Assembly: GCF_001649575.2 (NCBI RefSeq)
Contig: NC_051452.1
Coordinates: forward strand, 2,065,215 to 2,129,214
DNA: 64,000 nucleotides
From: Kryptolebias marmoratus
Taxonomy: Eukaryota; Chordata; Actinopteri; Cyprinodontiformes; Rivulidae
Reading direction: 5' to 3'
The stretch's first letter is position 1. The number at the start of each line of letters is the position of its first letter. This document shows positions 35,151 to 47,073 of the stretch, piece after piece. Made by a program: the position numbers and the translations under genes. Under the pieces are notes generated by a model that made no database searches, had not been told where the DNA came from, and worked only from the letters and a program-made list of their open reading frames with translations.

Positions 35151-38100
35151 TGACCTAAAAGAGTCCTTGGCTAACTTTTCAGCTGAACATGTACATCAGA
35201 ATTAAAGTTTGTAACGTTCTAAAACCCTTAAAATACTGTAGCAGTAGCCCCCCATCAGGGCATTGCCCCTGGACCCCAATGGGGAAATAAGCAGTCCCCA
35301 TACCCCCTAAAACTATCTTCCACAGAAAATCCTGGCTATGGACATGTCTTTTTTTAGACATCTGTAATGCCTAGAAGATGGTAAACCCTACAGAAATTCT
35401 GTTCTGTAAAGTCTCTGCAATCTTCTTCAATAGGTCGGTACCAAGTCCTTCACCTTTTCCTCCATCAACCCTCTGCAGCTCAGCATACCTAGCTTTTTTT
35501 TTTTTTTTCCAGTTGTCTCCTCCACTCTGTCTTCCCAGGAAGCTGAGTTCAAGGATCACCCCCTGACTTGTTTCTGACAGGAGCACCGGATCTAGTCTTA
35601 CTGAGGTAACTTGTAATAAAATTGAAGCTGACTGTCAACCACCAGTTGTGAGCTTTTAGAAAACCTGAATCACCTTTTTGGTGGGGTTTTTGGCCTCGCA
35701 TCGGCTTGAATGAAATGAATGGCTTAGCGAGTTAGTTTCTGGTTTTTAGTGTGGATAATGGCTGAGCAGATACTCAGCTACTCTCTTAATCACCTGGTTA
35801 TGGCACCAACAATAGAGGCAGCTTTTTGGGCTGGAGCTGAGGATGTGCTGCAGAGTGCCAGCATCAAAGCACAAGGGGAAAACGTCTGCTATAAAAAGCT
35901 AAAGCTTTTTTTGTTGCCCCATTGTGACATTTCAGGCTTACTGCCATTATCCAGACTACCAAGATGCCTCGTAGTCTAAAGATGGATGACGTGCAAGAAA
36001 TGTCACATCATGACACAAGAAAATAAAGCTTTATCCGGGAACTTACTTTGGTGTGCAGATCAGTTTGTTCCTACTTACAGGAAGTTCTGCAATTATTAGA
36101 AATGCAGAACTAGCTTGTACGGAAAACATAAAGATTCAAAGAAACCAGATTAAAAGTCCAGTTGCACCTTGGACAATCAGCCAATGATTTTTTTGCACAA
36201 ATCGGCCAGAGTCCCCAGTGTCAAAATACAGGTGTCCCTAGGGGAAAAGTCACAAGGTTGTCAAAGTCTTAGGGATACACAAATATTTGACAATCTAGTA
36301 GCAAAGCTAATAAATTTCACAAATTATTTTAGAAGCTGCTATGAACCAATGTCTGGGAAATCTTGGATATATCTACCAAATCCCAATAAAACATTAACCA
36401 AGTAAAATTACTAAAACACAAACGAACAAAAAGAGTGGACAGACAGACTATCATTCATCTTGAGATTTTTTTTTAACTGTAACTGAAAAATGGGGGGGGG
36501 GGGCAACTTTGATTTGCACACAATGTTTAAGAGGCATGAACACCCCTCTAATAATATACCAACTAGTAATTACGGGAGGTTGGTAAGTGCTGTGCCTTGT
36601 TGATTTGTGCATCTTAGTCATATCCTGCATCACAGTAAAGACCACCCCTGCTGTTATAATAGCTGTAATTATGATTATAGATGTGATATTTCAACTGGAA
36701 ATGAACTTCTTTGTGTTTCAACAAAAAAAGTACTTGCACACTCTCATTTCACATAGATTAGGACACTGATATGATGCTGCTCTTTTTTTTCTTCTTCTCA
36801 AAGTCATTAATATAATGGCATTAAAAGGAGAGGCCAATTAGACCCATAATCGAGAGGAGAAGAGATGCGTTTCTTCACTTACCCACAATTTTATGCAACA
36901 TCTAATACATTTTGGATCAACCAACAGCCAAAATCACGACCTTTAGCTTGCAATACTAACTGACAAATTTGCTAACCATAAAATTTGAATCTACATTTCT
37001 ACAAATGAGCTATTTCACTCTTTGTACTTTTCCCCATTCTACATTCTCTGTGAAGCATGTAGCAGTTCTTTTAATCATTTCCCTCAAATGGGAAGTTGAA
37101 AGATATTTTTTGTGTCCATGTACACATTATTTAATATCTTTTAGAATGTGCTACTTTTGTGGCTGTTTCATTCCTGTTTTTTTTTTTTTACGCAAACACG
37201 TTGAGACGTAGAACGCAAGGTCAATCGATATAGCAACACGACGTGCTTTTTCGAGAGTTCAGTCCCACATTCCCTGCGGGGGTTAGGGTCAAGACCAGTA
37301 CATGTAACGGGAGATTGAAAAGGGGCTTGTTTCAAATCATGTGTTGTGAAAAGAAACAGCTGAGAACTTTTGATGATTTCAGACAGAGAAGAAGGGGGAA
37401 AAAAGGGAAAAGACTTGACCTAGCTCTTAAAGAGAAAACACTGACCCAGATGCACTAAATCCTGCAGGATCAAGAACTAATTTCCCTTTAAACTGTACCA
37501 ATCTCACAACACAACACAAATCATCTCAGTCTGTTCTTTAATGGCTTGTATTTGCATAGCTCCATTAACATATACTGCTTTATTCGTGCCTGGAAAGCAG
37601 AGTTTCATTATCCTCGGTGACTGAAGTGCTGGCAATAGTGTCACCCCTCTTGTTAATCTGTACAAAGCATCCCGTTTATCCGGGTCATACATCTACATAA
37701 AAGTCAAGATTTCCATTTACCACCTATAGACATCTTTGTATATTGTCTTGGCTGTGCACTTTCTTGCTTTTATACTCTACTGCAACCCTAATACGTTTGA
37801 AATTAAGGGCCTGGGGTGATGTCAAGGTCTATTGAGAGTTTGTGTTGCAAGACTTTGGCTATTTGTGCCAGCTCTGCAAAAACTCAGTGACCTGACTCCC
37901 CCACGGTATTACCAGGGGATTTGTGTCTTGTGGACGTGTACATATAAAGGAGCAAACAGTGGAGTTTGTAAAAGCTCATTCACAACCAGAGTCAGGTAGA
38001 TCAAGGTAGAACAGCAGATGGGCAATGAAACAAGTTCCCTGGTCATAAAATGCTACAGTGGTCCTCAAGTATCTCAATGTGGTTTGTTGTAGCCCTCAGA

Positions 38101-41100
38101 CACTGGTATTACTGGATCATTAAGCTAAATAATTGCTCATGATGTGCGGTTTATAGCTGCAATCAAAGCTAAAATGTGTCCCTTTTTAAGACGATAAAAT
38201 GCTAACTTTTTGTTTGCATATATTGGACTGCATATGGTTCTGCTTTTGTCTTTATGTCTGGTAAATATGTTTGTATTATTGTTGTTTTTCATAGCGTGTG
38301 CTCACTGTTGATGCCTTCTTTTTGCTATAAAGCATGCAGCAGACTCCTGAAAAATCAAAGTGCCAGGCAAACATAGTTTGGTTTTATGATGGTTTCACTG
38401 GTAATGACTGTTTAATGGAGGCATGTATCTCTCCTTTATTACATAATTCAATATGTAAAGAGGTAAATGGGAGAAGATATGATTCAAGGGTAATACATTT
38501 TTAACACAAGGATTCTGTTTGATTTGTTGAGATTCTGTTTGACACAGTGGAATACAGAACTTAACATTTCACAAAAATGTTCATAATCCCTTATAGATGG
38601 CATGCCGTTTCTATAAATGTTCTGATGGTTGGCCACCAAAAATGACGAGAAAATTGTTACTTTAAATAACATAAACTGCACCTGATAGTTCTTGTTTGAC
38701 TTTTTTTCGTTGCTTTTATATACAGTTCTGGCACAAATTACAGTTTAATTTATATTTATAGGTCACAACTGAGTTGGCTCGATGCACTGGCTTATTTAGG
38801 GGAACTTTGAGAGCTGGCTTCCATCTGAAGGTGGGTTTTTTGTTTTGTATATAATGTGTATGCAGTTTAACAGAGACAAAACTACTTTGCTACAGTGCTT
38901 TGGATATTTTTGTAAACTCATTTTAGTTTTAACAAGAATTAGGCTGCAAGAACATCCACAATAACAACATATAATACAAAAAAAGAACGAGTTATCTAAA
39001 GCATTTTCCAAAAATGTTGTTTTCTCAAAACCTTTGACATGTTTTTTATCTCGTGATCACACGTTCTTTTCAAGGTTTGACCAAAGCAGCTATGATTCCT
39101 CAACATAAGATGATTTTAGTTCTAAACTCTGGCATAAAGTGGGGCGATGGGTGATATGCATTCCTTGAAAGATTAATAGGCGTTTAATTCATTTTATCTG
39201 TTTGGTCACATGAAAGTGAACGTTTCAAGGCATTCTCTGGATGAAGTGTACATGTGTTTGCCAGACTAATGTGACCTTACTAGAGCCTTTCAAGTGATTT
39301 CTGATCAGGCCCATGTGTGAATATTCACCCCACAGTCATGGTAAATCTTGAAACAAGAATGGAATAAAAAACACATCATCCATACATATGTTCAACGTTT
39401 TCCTGAAGCTGAATGTATTTTCGAGCGAGTGCTTTACATTCAGCGTCACATTCTTACAGCTTTACTGTTTTTACCTGGCTGGAGTTAAACCTGCCGCATC
39501 TCGAATTTATGCAGAGAGGTTTTATCTCGACACTTCAAAAGGGAACAAAGAAAGTTTTCGAGAATAAAGAGATGGCATGCATGTGGCATATCTTATTTTT
39601 ATCCTTAATATTGCAGACTCCTGTTTTTGTTACCGTTGACACAACTGACCACACCGAGCTGAGCACTGCTTTCTGGCCCAAAGACAGATGTCACAGCGCA
39701 TTACAGTATTAATGACTCGGTGAAAAGGACAGGCACTGGCAATTAGAAGTGTGTGTGTGGATGTGGAGGTAAAGCACAAGCTCCGTTATACTGTCTAGAG
39801 GAAAGAAAAGAATGGACCGAGGGTATGTTGCAGAATAATGACTTCCCCGCTTCTGACAATAGATGAAAGAAGACAAAAAAATAAGGTGGAAATATAGATA
39901 GAAAGAGTAAAAATAGAACGCTTAGGTATAAGCTTCTTTAACTTTCAAAGAAAAGAAATATATGGGTTTTTGTGTGTTTTAGATGTGACTGAAATATCCA
40001 ATCCATTCATTTTATTGCAAGCAAAGAAGTAATTTAGTAAAATGAATGTAAAACAAGGTACTAGCAATTAAGAAAAAGAAAAAAAACTCCATTGTTGTGA
40101 AGTTTTAGGTTTTGCCAAATTCCTGTATTACAACATTGTTTCTTCACAATGAGTTGAGGTATTAGTGACAACAGCAGGTAAGCAAGTGAAACTGGATGAC
40201 TGTGGGAGAGAGTGAATGAGACAGGAACTAAGTGGAAGTTGGTACTTCTGAGTCATTTACATAAAGCCATGCAACATGTGAATTTGTGGGTGGCTGCTAT
40301 GATTAAGTCTGATAAAAAACAATGAATATTTTGTAACATCTGAGCTGTGAGTCTTAATGCAACAACTATTTATAGAGATGATAAATACGGATGGCTCATC
40401 CAACACCTCACCGCTCATGCAAAGAAATCTCAAGAAGTAACACGACACTAGAGGAAGAATATCAGAAATCAGTTCAAGGATTTCAGTCTCAACGCCAAAT
40501 CAGGATGCTTATATAAAATTTCAGGAAGTCAAACAATACGGAGATAAAATAATTCAACAAAAAAACAAAACAAAATAAAGCCCAGAATGAGGTCAGTGGA
40601 TAAAACAAGAGTAAAGACAACTGGGTCAGCCTTAAATGTAAAACAAATTTTCATTAAAGAGGTGCCTTTATTCATATTTTATATACTGTACACTCACTGA
40701 CAAAAAAGTTAACCACTCATAACAATAGTTTATTGGTGGCACATTTGTCAATGTACTGCTTGACAATAAAACTTGTGGCATTAGCTTCAGTGTCGACTCT
40801 GACCCACAGCTGATCTGTGAATCTGAAGTCAATAAATAAAATGGAAGTTAAGTTAATAAGTTGTCTTGGTAAGGAAACTAGTGGATGACATGAACTCTTT
40901 GATTTAGTTTCCTGTTCCAATAAGGGTAGGTGATGGTGGAGTGGAAGAACCACTTTTTACATGGAAGAGACCTCCACGTGGATCCAGAAGTAGGGAGGGT
41001 GGCCATAGACGCCAATCCTTCGGGGGGTGAGAAGCCAGGAAAATAATGCAAAACAAAACCTGCAACGAGAAAGAAGAAAATATGACAACAATCAAAGTAA

Positions 41101-43765
41101 CATGAAGTTTGTTGTCGTAAACAAGACATAGAGCATGTTCCTCAGGAACCAGATCAGGCGTTTTGAACAAGGGGAGACCGTTGCTAACATTTGTTTTAAT
41201 GGAAGATGTTTAAATCTGCTAAAGCAAAATCTGGATTTTTTTTTTTTTTTTTTTTGGGGGGGGGGCTTTAAGCATCAGTATCATAATATATTGTATACAT
41301 TAATGTTCACAAACTAACATATCAATTCAGCAGCAAGCAAGGATCTTTACAACTTGTTAGGTTATCAGATTATTGCCAAAAGGAGACTGATAAGTTGGAA
41401 AATGACAATGCAGTGCTAGCTATAAATAAGCAGTATAATTTTTTTTTAATATGTGTGGTATATAAATTAAGTCAGGTAATTTTTCCTGTTTTACACTCTT
41501 TTTTTATGTTTACAAAGTTCTGGAACTGGCTCAAAGCAGAAGCTTTGACCTCAGTTCAAACAGGTAGAAATATTGAGCAAGAGCTCTGGAAGCCTCTAGG
41601 TTTTACAACAAGGTGTGGCTGTGATTAACACAAGAAATATGCAATCCAAAGTTGTATTTTTGTTATTTAACAACTTCACCATGTGTTCTTTGTAATGGAT
41701 GGTGATTGGCTTGAAGTTCTCAGGTTTAGGCACTGCCTGCGTCATATGGCACAGGGACTAGAGTTTAATACTTCCTCTGAGCAACGAAACACGTTCCATC
41801 AAAAGTCTCTTTACCTAAAGGCAAGGGTGTTGAGTGCAGATGTTGTTGTCCCGATCATAGCAACAGCTGGTGCATGCCACGAGGAAGTATCAAGAAAACA
41901 TGGACTAGTTGGTGCATGCTTTGTGAAAAAGCTGTTGGTTGCAAAACAGTGAGGTCAGCCAGATTTTGCGATGTTATGCAGAGGTGGACATAAAAAAGCT
42001 TGATTGAATGGAATTCACAATGAATGATGTTTTCCAGGAAAGTGAATGACGTAGCCAACTTGTTTTCTTTTGGTTGTTGTTTGTTTTTCTTTCCATATCA
42101 AAACAAAAATGATCTGAGAAACATAAGTCAAAAAAAGCAGAGCTTTAAAATGTATTCAGTATCATTATTATTGTTTTGATTTGGTTTGTTTGAATTGAAA
42201 CTAAAATTTGCCTGTGAAAACATAACAAGCCAAAATCAGTAGTTTCAAACCCAGAACCCTCTCTCATTTTTTTTTCTTTTTCAGGCATTATACAAATTTT
42301 ATCTGTAAAGAAAGGTTCAGGGTTGGTCTTTTATACTGCAGAAGTTGTTGACAAGTCCAGACCTAAAAATAATGCATAATCCCATTTCCTAGTCTTGCTT
42401 AAAAACCTAACTATACCTCTTGGACCTTAACCTGAAGAGAATGTGAAAGTGGTTAAAATATACCACAACAAAATGGGATACCCGTTTAAGAAGATAATAC
42501 ACCATCGATTGCCATTTAATATGCCTTTAAAACCAACCACAACATCAGTATTCCCAAATATGGCGTACAAATAGTTATCTACTTTACAGCAAACTTTAGT
42601 AAAAAAAACATTATTTTGTATTTATGTTAAAGAAGATCAGCAATGATGCCTAGTGAGATTTGGTCCAAGTTAGGTTGTCATTTACTAGGGATCCCTTCAC
42701 ACTGGATGACGACTTGATGTGACATAACAACAATTAATCACAACATGGGTGGTCTTTGGAGGGTCTTGTCAGGGTCTTCAGGCACATATAAAGAGCACAA
42801 CGTACTCCTCATGACAAGTAATCAAGCATTATTACGTTTATCACTGGGGTAGCAACTTATTGGCCTCCTGGGTGTAGTGTTGCGGCAGGGTATCCATGAC
42901 ATGCAGCCCATACACATAGACGTGACTTGGCTGTTGAGAATTTAAAACCAATTTTTGTCTAGCCTACAACTGTGATTGTGACAGTCATGGAAACAACCTA
43001 GTATAGACATGATCCCTTTATCAGCATCCTGACTTAGCTCCAGAAAGTAATGACAGGGCAGCTACATGGAGTGTATTGAGGTCACAAGGATGTGGAACAA
43101 AGCAGAGAATGTAGCAGTGTCACGATTGCCTTCATACTGAACATTTTCTAAATTTGCTGCAATACAGCCTCATCCTAATAGGCCATGGAAAGTGTAATGA
43201 GGTCGTCATCTTGTGCGGACGCCTAAAACGACCAACTTGATCTCTTCATCCTAATAAGAAGAGACCATCCAACAGTAACATTGGCTGTAGCCAAATCCTG
43301 CTGGCTAGCTACGCTGTTAGGCAGCTGAGCCAGAGCATGTAACATGTTCCCCAACTTATCCAAATATTTGTGTCACTTTGCCTCTGGTCTCTCTTGGATC
43401 AAGACCATAATGCGATCATAAAGCCAAGTATGAGCTGCCACCTGTCCCGCTTGAGGCAACAATGGCACCCTGTGTTATAGCTGGATTTCTCCAGTTTATG
43501 GCTTGGAGCTACCAACTCATCAGGTTCTTCTGACAACACACTTCAACTTGATTCTCTGTTTTTACACCCTAGTGGTGGAAGAAATTCCCAGAGTAAATCA
43601 AAATAAGGTTGTTGTTTTTTTAAAATTAAACTAACATCTCTTAAAGAAATTTACATTGCCCCCAGCCTTGCATGCCAAAGTTTTAAACGAAGATCTTGTG
43701 TGATCTGTTAGCGCTCAGAGTATGTAAAGTAAACAACTCTTAGCGACTGCCACATCAAAGTTCAG
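35151..43765. other. Long non-coding stretch, no gene recognised
   Basis: About 8.6 kb. Simple features: T-run at 35493-35508, G-run at 36492-36503, T-run at 37180-37189, and a T20-G10 junction at 41236-41265. A MITE-like phrase, CACTCACTGACAAAAAAGTT, at about 40692 could be a mariner end but lacks a partner. The stretch 42660-43560 has a balanced composition unlike the AT-rich DNA beside it and may be an old transposon, but I could not recognise a coding trace or ends. Confidence 0.5.
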
Positions 43766-43865
43766 CTGCAGGTTTGACCAAGTTAAAGCCATTTTTTTGT
43801 GTTTGCTAAGGGCACTTCTCTGCGGCCACCATCTAAAATAGAGTAGACTCCAAATGTGAATCAGT

Positions 43866-43999
43866 TATAAGTGCACAATCAATAATTACTTTAGTTTAAC
43901 TAGCTTAATTAAAATGTGCCCTGTGGTTCATGAGATATTTTGCTAAAGGGCAGACAAACAGACATGGGCACTTACACAATTGTCCTCCTTTCAGGGTGG
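43866..43999 (+). repeat. Dispersed repeat C, copy 2
   Basis: Partner of 16019-16185. Conserved words are GTTATAAG, TTAAAATGTG, GTGGTTCATGAGATATTTTG, CTAA, ACAGACATGGGCA and CTTACA. The unit may extend upstream to about 43766, where TTTTTTTGTGTTTGCTAAGG and GGCCACCATCTAAAAT resemble the 5' part of the same fish repeat. Confidence 0.65.
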
Positions 44000-45756
44000 C
44001 AGGCCATGATAAATATGATTTAAGTGGATTTTACTAGGATAATCTGTTTTGATCCCCTGACTTGGATTTGTGGTTACCCTGCAGTCGAAGAAAATGCTCA
44101 TCACAACATGTTTCCTTTTGCTGTTCAGAGTTTTAAATTGATATTAGAATTTGATATATCACAATGGACACGGCTGACATTTTAAATTTTTAATACAGTG
44201 TGATTTAGTAGTCCTCTCAACGAGTTTGTGCTTCAGAAGTTTAACAATTTCTTTCATCAGTGAGAAACCGCAAAACAAAGAAAGAGCAAAAGCACAACTG
44301 TTTCCTCCACATACTTTCCCTCGGTGTTATGTCTTAATGGAATGCAGCTCTGATCATCCTTAGAAACACTGCTGAGCGATGGAACCAAACGAGCATACAG
44401 TACAACTTCTCGCGCAGCATTTCAATTATACATACACTGTTATGGTGGATGAGGCTCTGAGGTTTTCTGAAGCTATCAGAATCTAGTGCCAAAGAAATGT
44501 TTGGGCCCTTGGCAAACATCGCTCTTGCTTGTGAGGAACATGTGCATTTTAAGCGGTATCACCCTCATCCCCCAGCAAATGGGAGATGACACATTGTTGT
44601 CCCCGGTGTGAATAATAATTAGCCGCCGGCAGCAGCGAACAACAAGAGTGATAATTTGCAAATCAAATTTAAACGGGTGTCACCGTTGCATGTTCGTCAT
44701 TACTACGGCAACAAGTGTGCACACCTGGGGCTCCAATAATGTTTTATTTCTGTACTTTATTACCCCCACAGCCCCTCTTTCAATCCGAAGCACAAACTTG
44801 GCTCAATAATTCTCTCCCCCCCCCTCGTTTTGCTGGGGATGTGCATCAGTCACTGCAGAAGGCTGCAAAAAAACAGACCCGAAGCAACCAAACATGCTTC
44901 TGATTCCTCGTGGGTACGGAAAGAGGAGAATCTTTTTACTAAAAGGGATGGATGCCTGTCCTGACACTGCGAACGTGCTTCAGGGCTTTTCACACACTTT
45001 GCCGCTGTACTCCAGATTGTAAACAGCATCTGACACTGCTGCACTCTGTCTTTAGTCTTGAGCTGCTTTCATATACTGATGCAGCAGCAGTAAAAGTGAG
45101 TCACAGGAGAAGAGTCATATTGAATGGGTAAATAGGCGAGCGCATGCTTTGTAGCTCAGCAGCAACATTGAGGTGCAAATTAACTTGATCTCTGTTTAGT
45201 TGTTTCTCACCGCTGAATTAGAGACAACTTCTGTTCCTTTGTAGTCAGCATAAGTGTGTTTTGTTGTTAATTTGCAATGTTCAGACCTTCGCCTTGCAAG
45301 ACCTTATCAGCATTCCCCAATCACAACAAAAAAACCAAAAAAAAACATTAGTTAGCAAACTGAAAAAAGGTCAAACAACTGACTCTGACCAGAAGAACCA
45401 GGCAGGAACAGCTGTGAACTCCTGCCCCGGCTCCCCCGCCGCACGTCCGAAACTCATTTCAATTAGGACTGTGGCTAGCAGAGCTAATCATATATCACTT
45501 TTTTGAAATGAACTATATTTCTGAGAGGCTGCAGAGCTTGAACGACGTGACAGTGTCTCTGGGAGAAGGGTTTAAACAGGAGGGGTCGCAAATGCAAATT
45601 ATCAGAGCGAGCAGACGTCTCAATTTTGTGTTTCATCAGCTGCATCTCTTGATTAGCTGGTCCAATCAGCTTAGGCTGTGAGTGACAAACCCTTAACCCT
45701 CTTGAGCCACCACACTAACATATGTAGAAACCTAATTGGGAAGTTCAGGTTTTATG
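44000..45756. other. Repeat-poor non-coding DNA, candidate regulatory stretch
   Basis: Few simple repeats and no gene. 44480-44760 contains an ATTGTT Sox-type core (44593-44598), AATAATAATTAGCC and AATTTGCAAATC. 45541-45700 contains an octamer ATGCAAAT (45592-45599) next to ATTATC. The regulatory role is inferred only. Confidence 0.4.
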
Positions 45757-45870
45757 CAGTGGGGTTCTATGGAAAGGCTATATTTTTCCTGCTGCAGATA
45801 GCTCTTTGAATGACCTCACTTTGGAGGAATAGTTTAATTCTGACTGGACAGAAGGGCAGAAGGCTAGTCT
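45757..45870 (+). repeat. Dispersed repeat E, copy 2
   Basis: Partner of 30531-30650: CAGTGGGGTTCTATGGAAAG, CTCACTTTGGAGGAATAG, TTTAATTCTGACTGGACAGA and GGCTAGTC. This copy looks less decayed and also retains TAGCTCTTTGAATGACC, typical of the fish family I recall. Confidence 0.6.
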
Positions 45871-46426
45871 GAGCGGGCTCAAGACCATAGCAGATTAAAA
45901 ACAACTCCCAATTTCAAAAATTTCATATTGGTTTATGCACATGCTATTTTATAAACCTTTGCATCACTTAGCATTACATGGTTAATTTCCATGGAGTCCT
46001 AGGACTATATGCAAGCTCAAACAATGGCAGTAGCTAGCTGTAGCACTTCCCATGTAGTCTGGAGTACTTAAAGCAGGAATATCATACAATACAAAGTGTA
46101 ATTTTACTGTTTTAATATAACAACTCCAATCTCAAAAGTTGTCTTTACATCTAAAATAATGAAGCTAAATAATAAAAGAAAAGCATTCATTAAAAGAGGT
46201 GCAAAAATAACCAAGACAAGACCCACAAATACCCATAAACCACTAACAGAAGACTACAAACCACAAAGTGACAAACCTGATAACTGTTTAACCATTTCTT
46301 TAACTTTTTTAAGCAAAGTAAAGGTTTATACATTAGTGCTTGCATGAATGAGCTTCAAGACACCAAAAATCTTATTTAGCCTTTCTCCCGCTCAGATTAG
46401 CTGTTACCTCATAAATCCAGTTAGAA
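45871..46426. other. Non-coding DNA, no gene recognised
   Basis: The only sizeable frame (46159-46347) is a Lys/Thr/Pro-rich translation of A-rich DNA with no domain. Confidence 0.5.
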
Positions 46427-46429
46427 TTA

Positions 46430-47070
46430 AGCCTTATTCACATAGGATTAGTTTTACCTAGGGGCCACGTGCTATTTGTAATAATTACGGAGATTGTCTG
46501 TGTTGTTAATCCCGTACGAATCGGCCAGTAATTTGTAAGATATATTTACTAAATATAACTATATTTTGCTGAACTCCGGGGTCCTGTAATAACTCTAATC
46601 CATTGCGAATAGGCATCTCTGTGATTTGGACAGAAATGGATGAGATCCGATACATATTTAGGTGGTTTTTGTTTCCTGGTTGCGTTTTTATTTGCTTTTG
46701 GCAATGGAGGGGTGCATAGATAAACTTTTGTGTCCCGGGCCAGGATAACCCTATTGACCTGTAACGGTCGCCATAAAAAAAGAAACGACTGAAGAGAAGG
46801 AGCAAAATCACATGCAAATGGTAGCTCACATCATGCATTGCTCTGTGCAGTAAGATTAATTTTCCTCTGTTTGTAGACTTCTATACAGCGGGCTAGCCGT
46901 GGCCATAGCCTGAAAAGTAGTTACGCAGCACGTTAACATCATATCTGGAAGATGTCCGTAAATTTCAGCAAATTCTCAGGCTTCGGTTATCCATACAAAG
47001 CAGATGTTGGGAAGTATCTTATTTATTACATGTGGTCCCTAGATAAAACTAATCTCGTGCAAATAGGGCT
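46430..47070. mobile_element. Non-autonomous PIF/Harbinger-like element, 641 bp
   Basis: The left end AGCCTTATTCACATAGGATT continues AGTTTTACCTAGGG. The right end, read on the minus strand, is AGCCCTATTTGCACGAGATT, then AGTTTTATCTAGGG. The arms pair for about 45 bases, including CCACGTG/CCACATG, with scattered mismatches and one 7-base indel. The element is flanked by a perfect TTA on both sides (46427-46429 and 47071-47073); a three-base TWA duplication is the hallmark of PIF/Harbinger transposition. There is no transposase frame inside, so it is non-autonomous. The superfamily call rests on duplication length and sequence plus terminal-repeat style. Confidence 0.8.
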
Positions 47071-47073
47071 TTA

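Noticed and set aside
40692..41045. Mariner-type end CACTCACTGACAAAAAAGTT
   Set aside because: No matching inverted end or TA duplication could be found, so it is not listed as an element.
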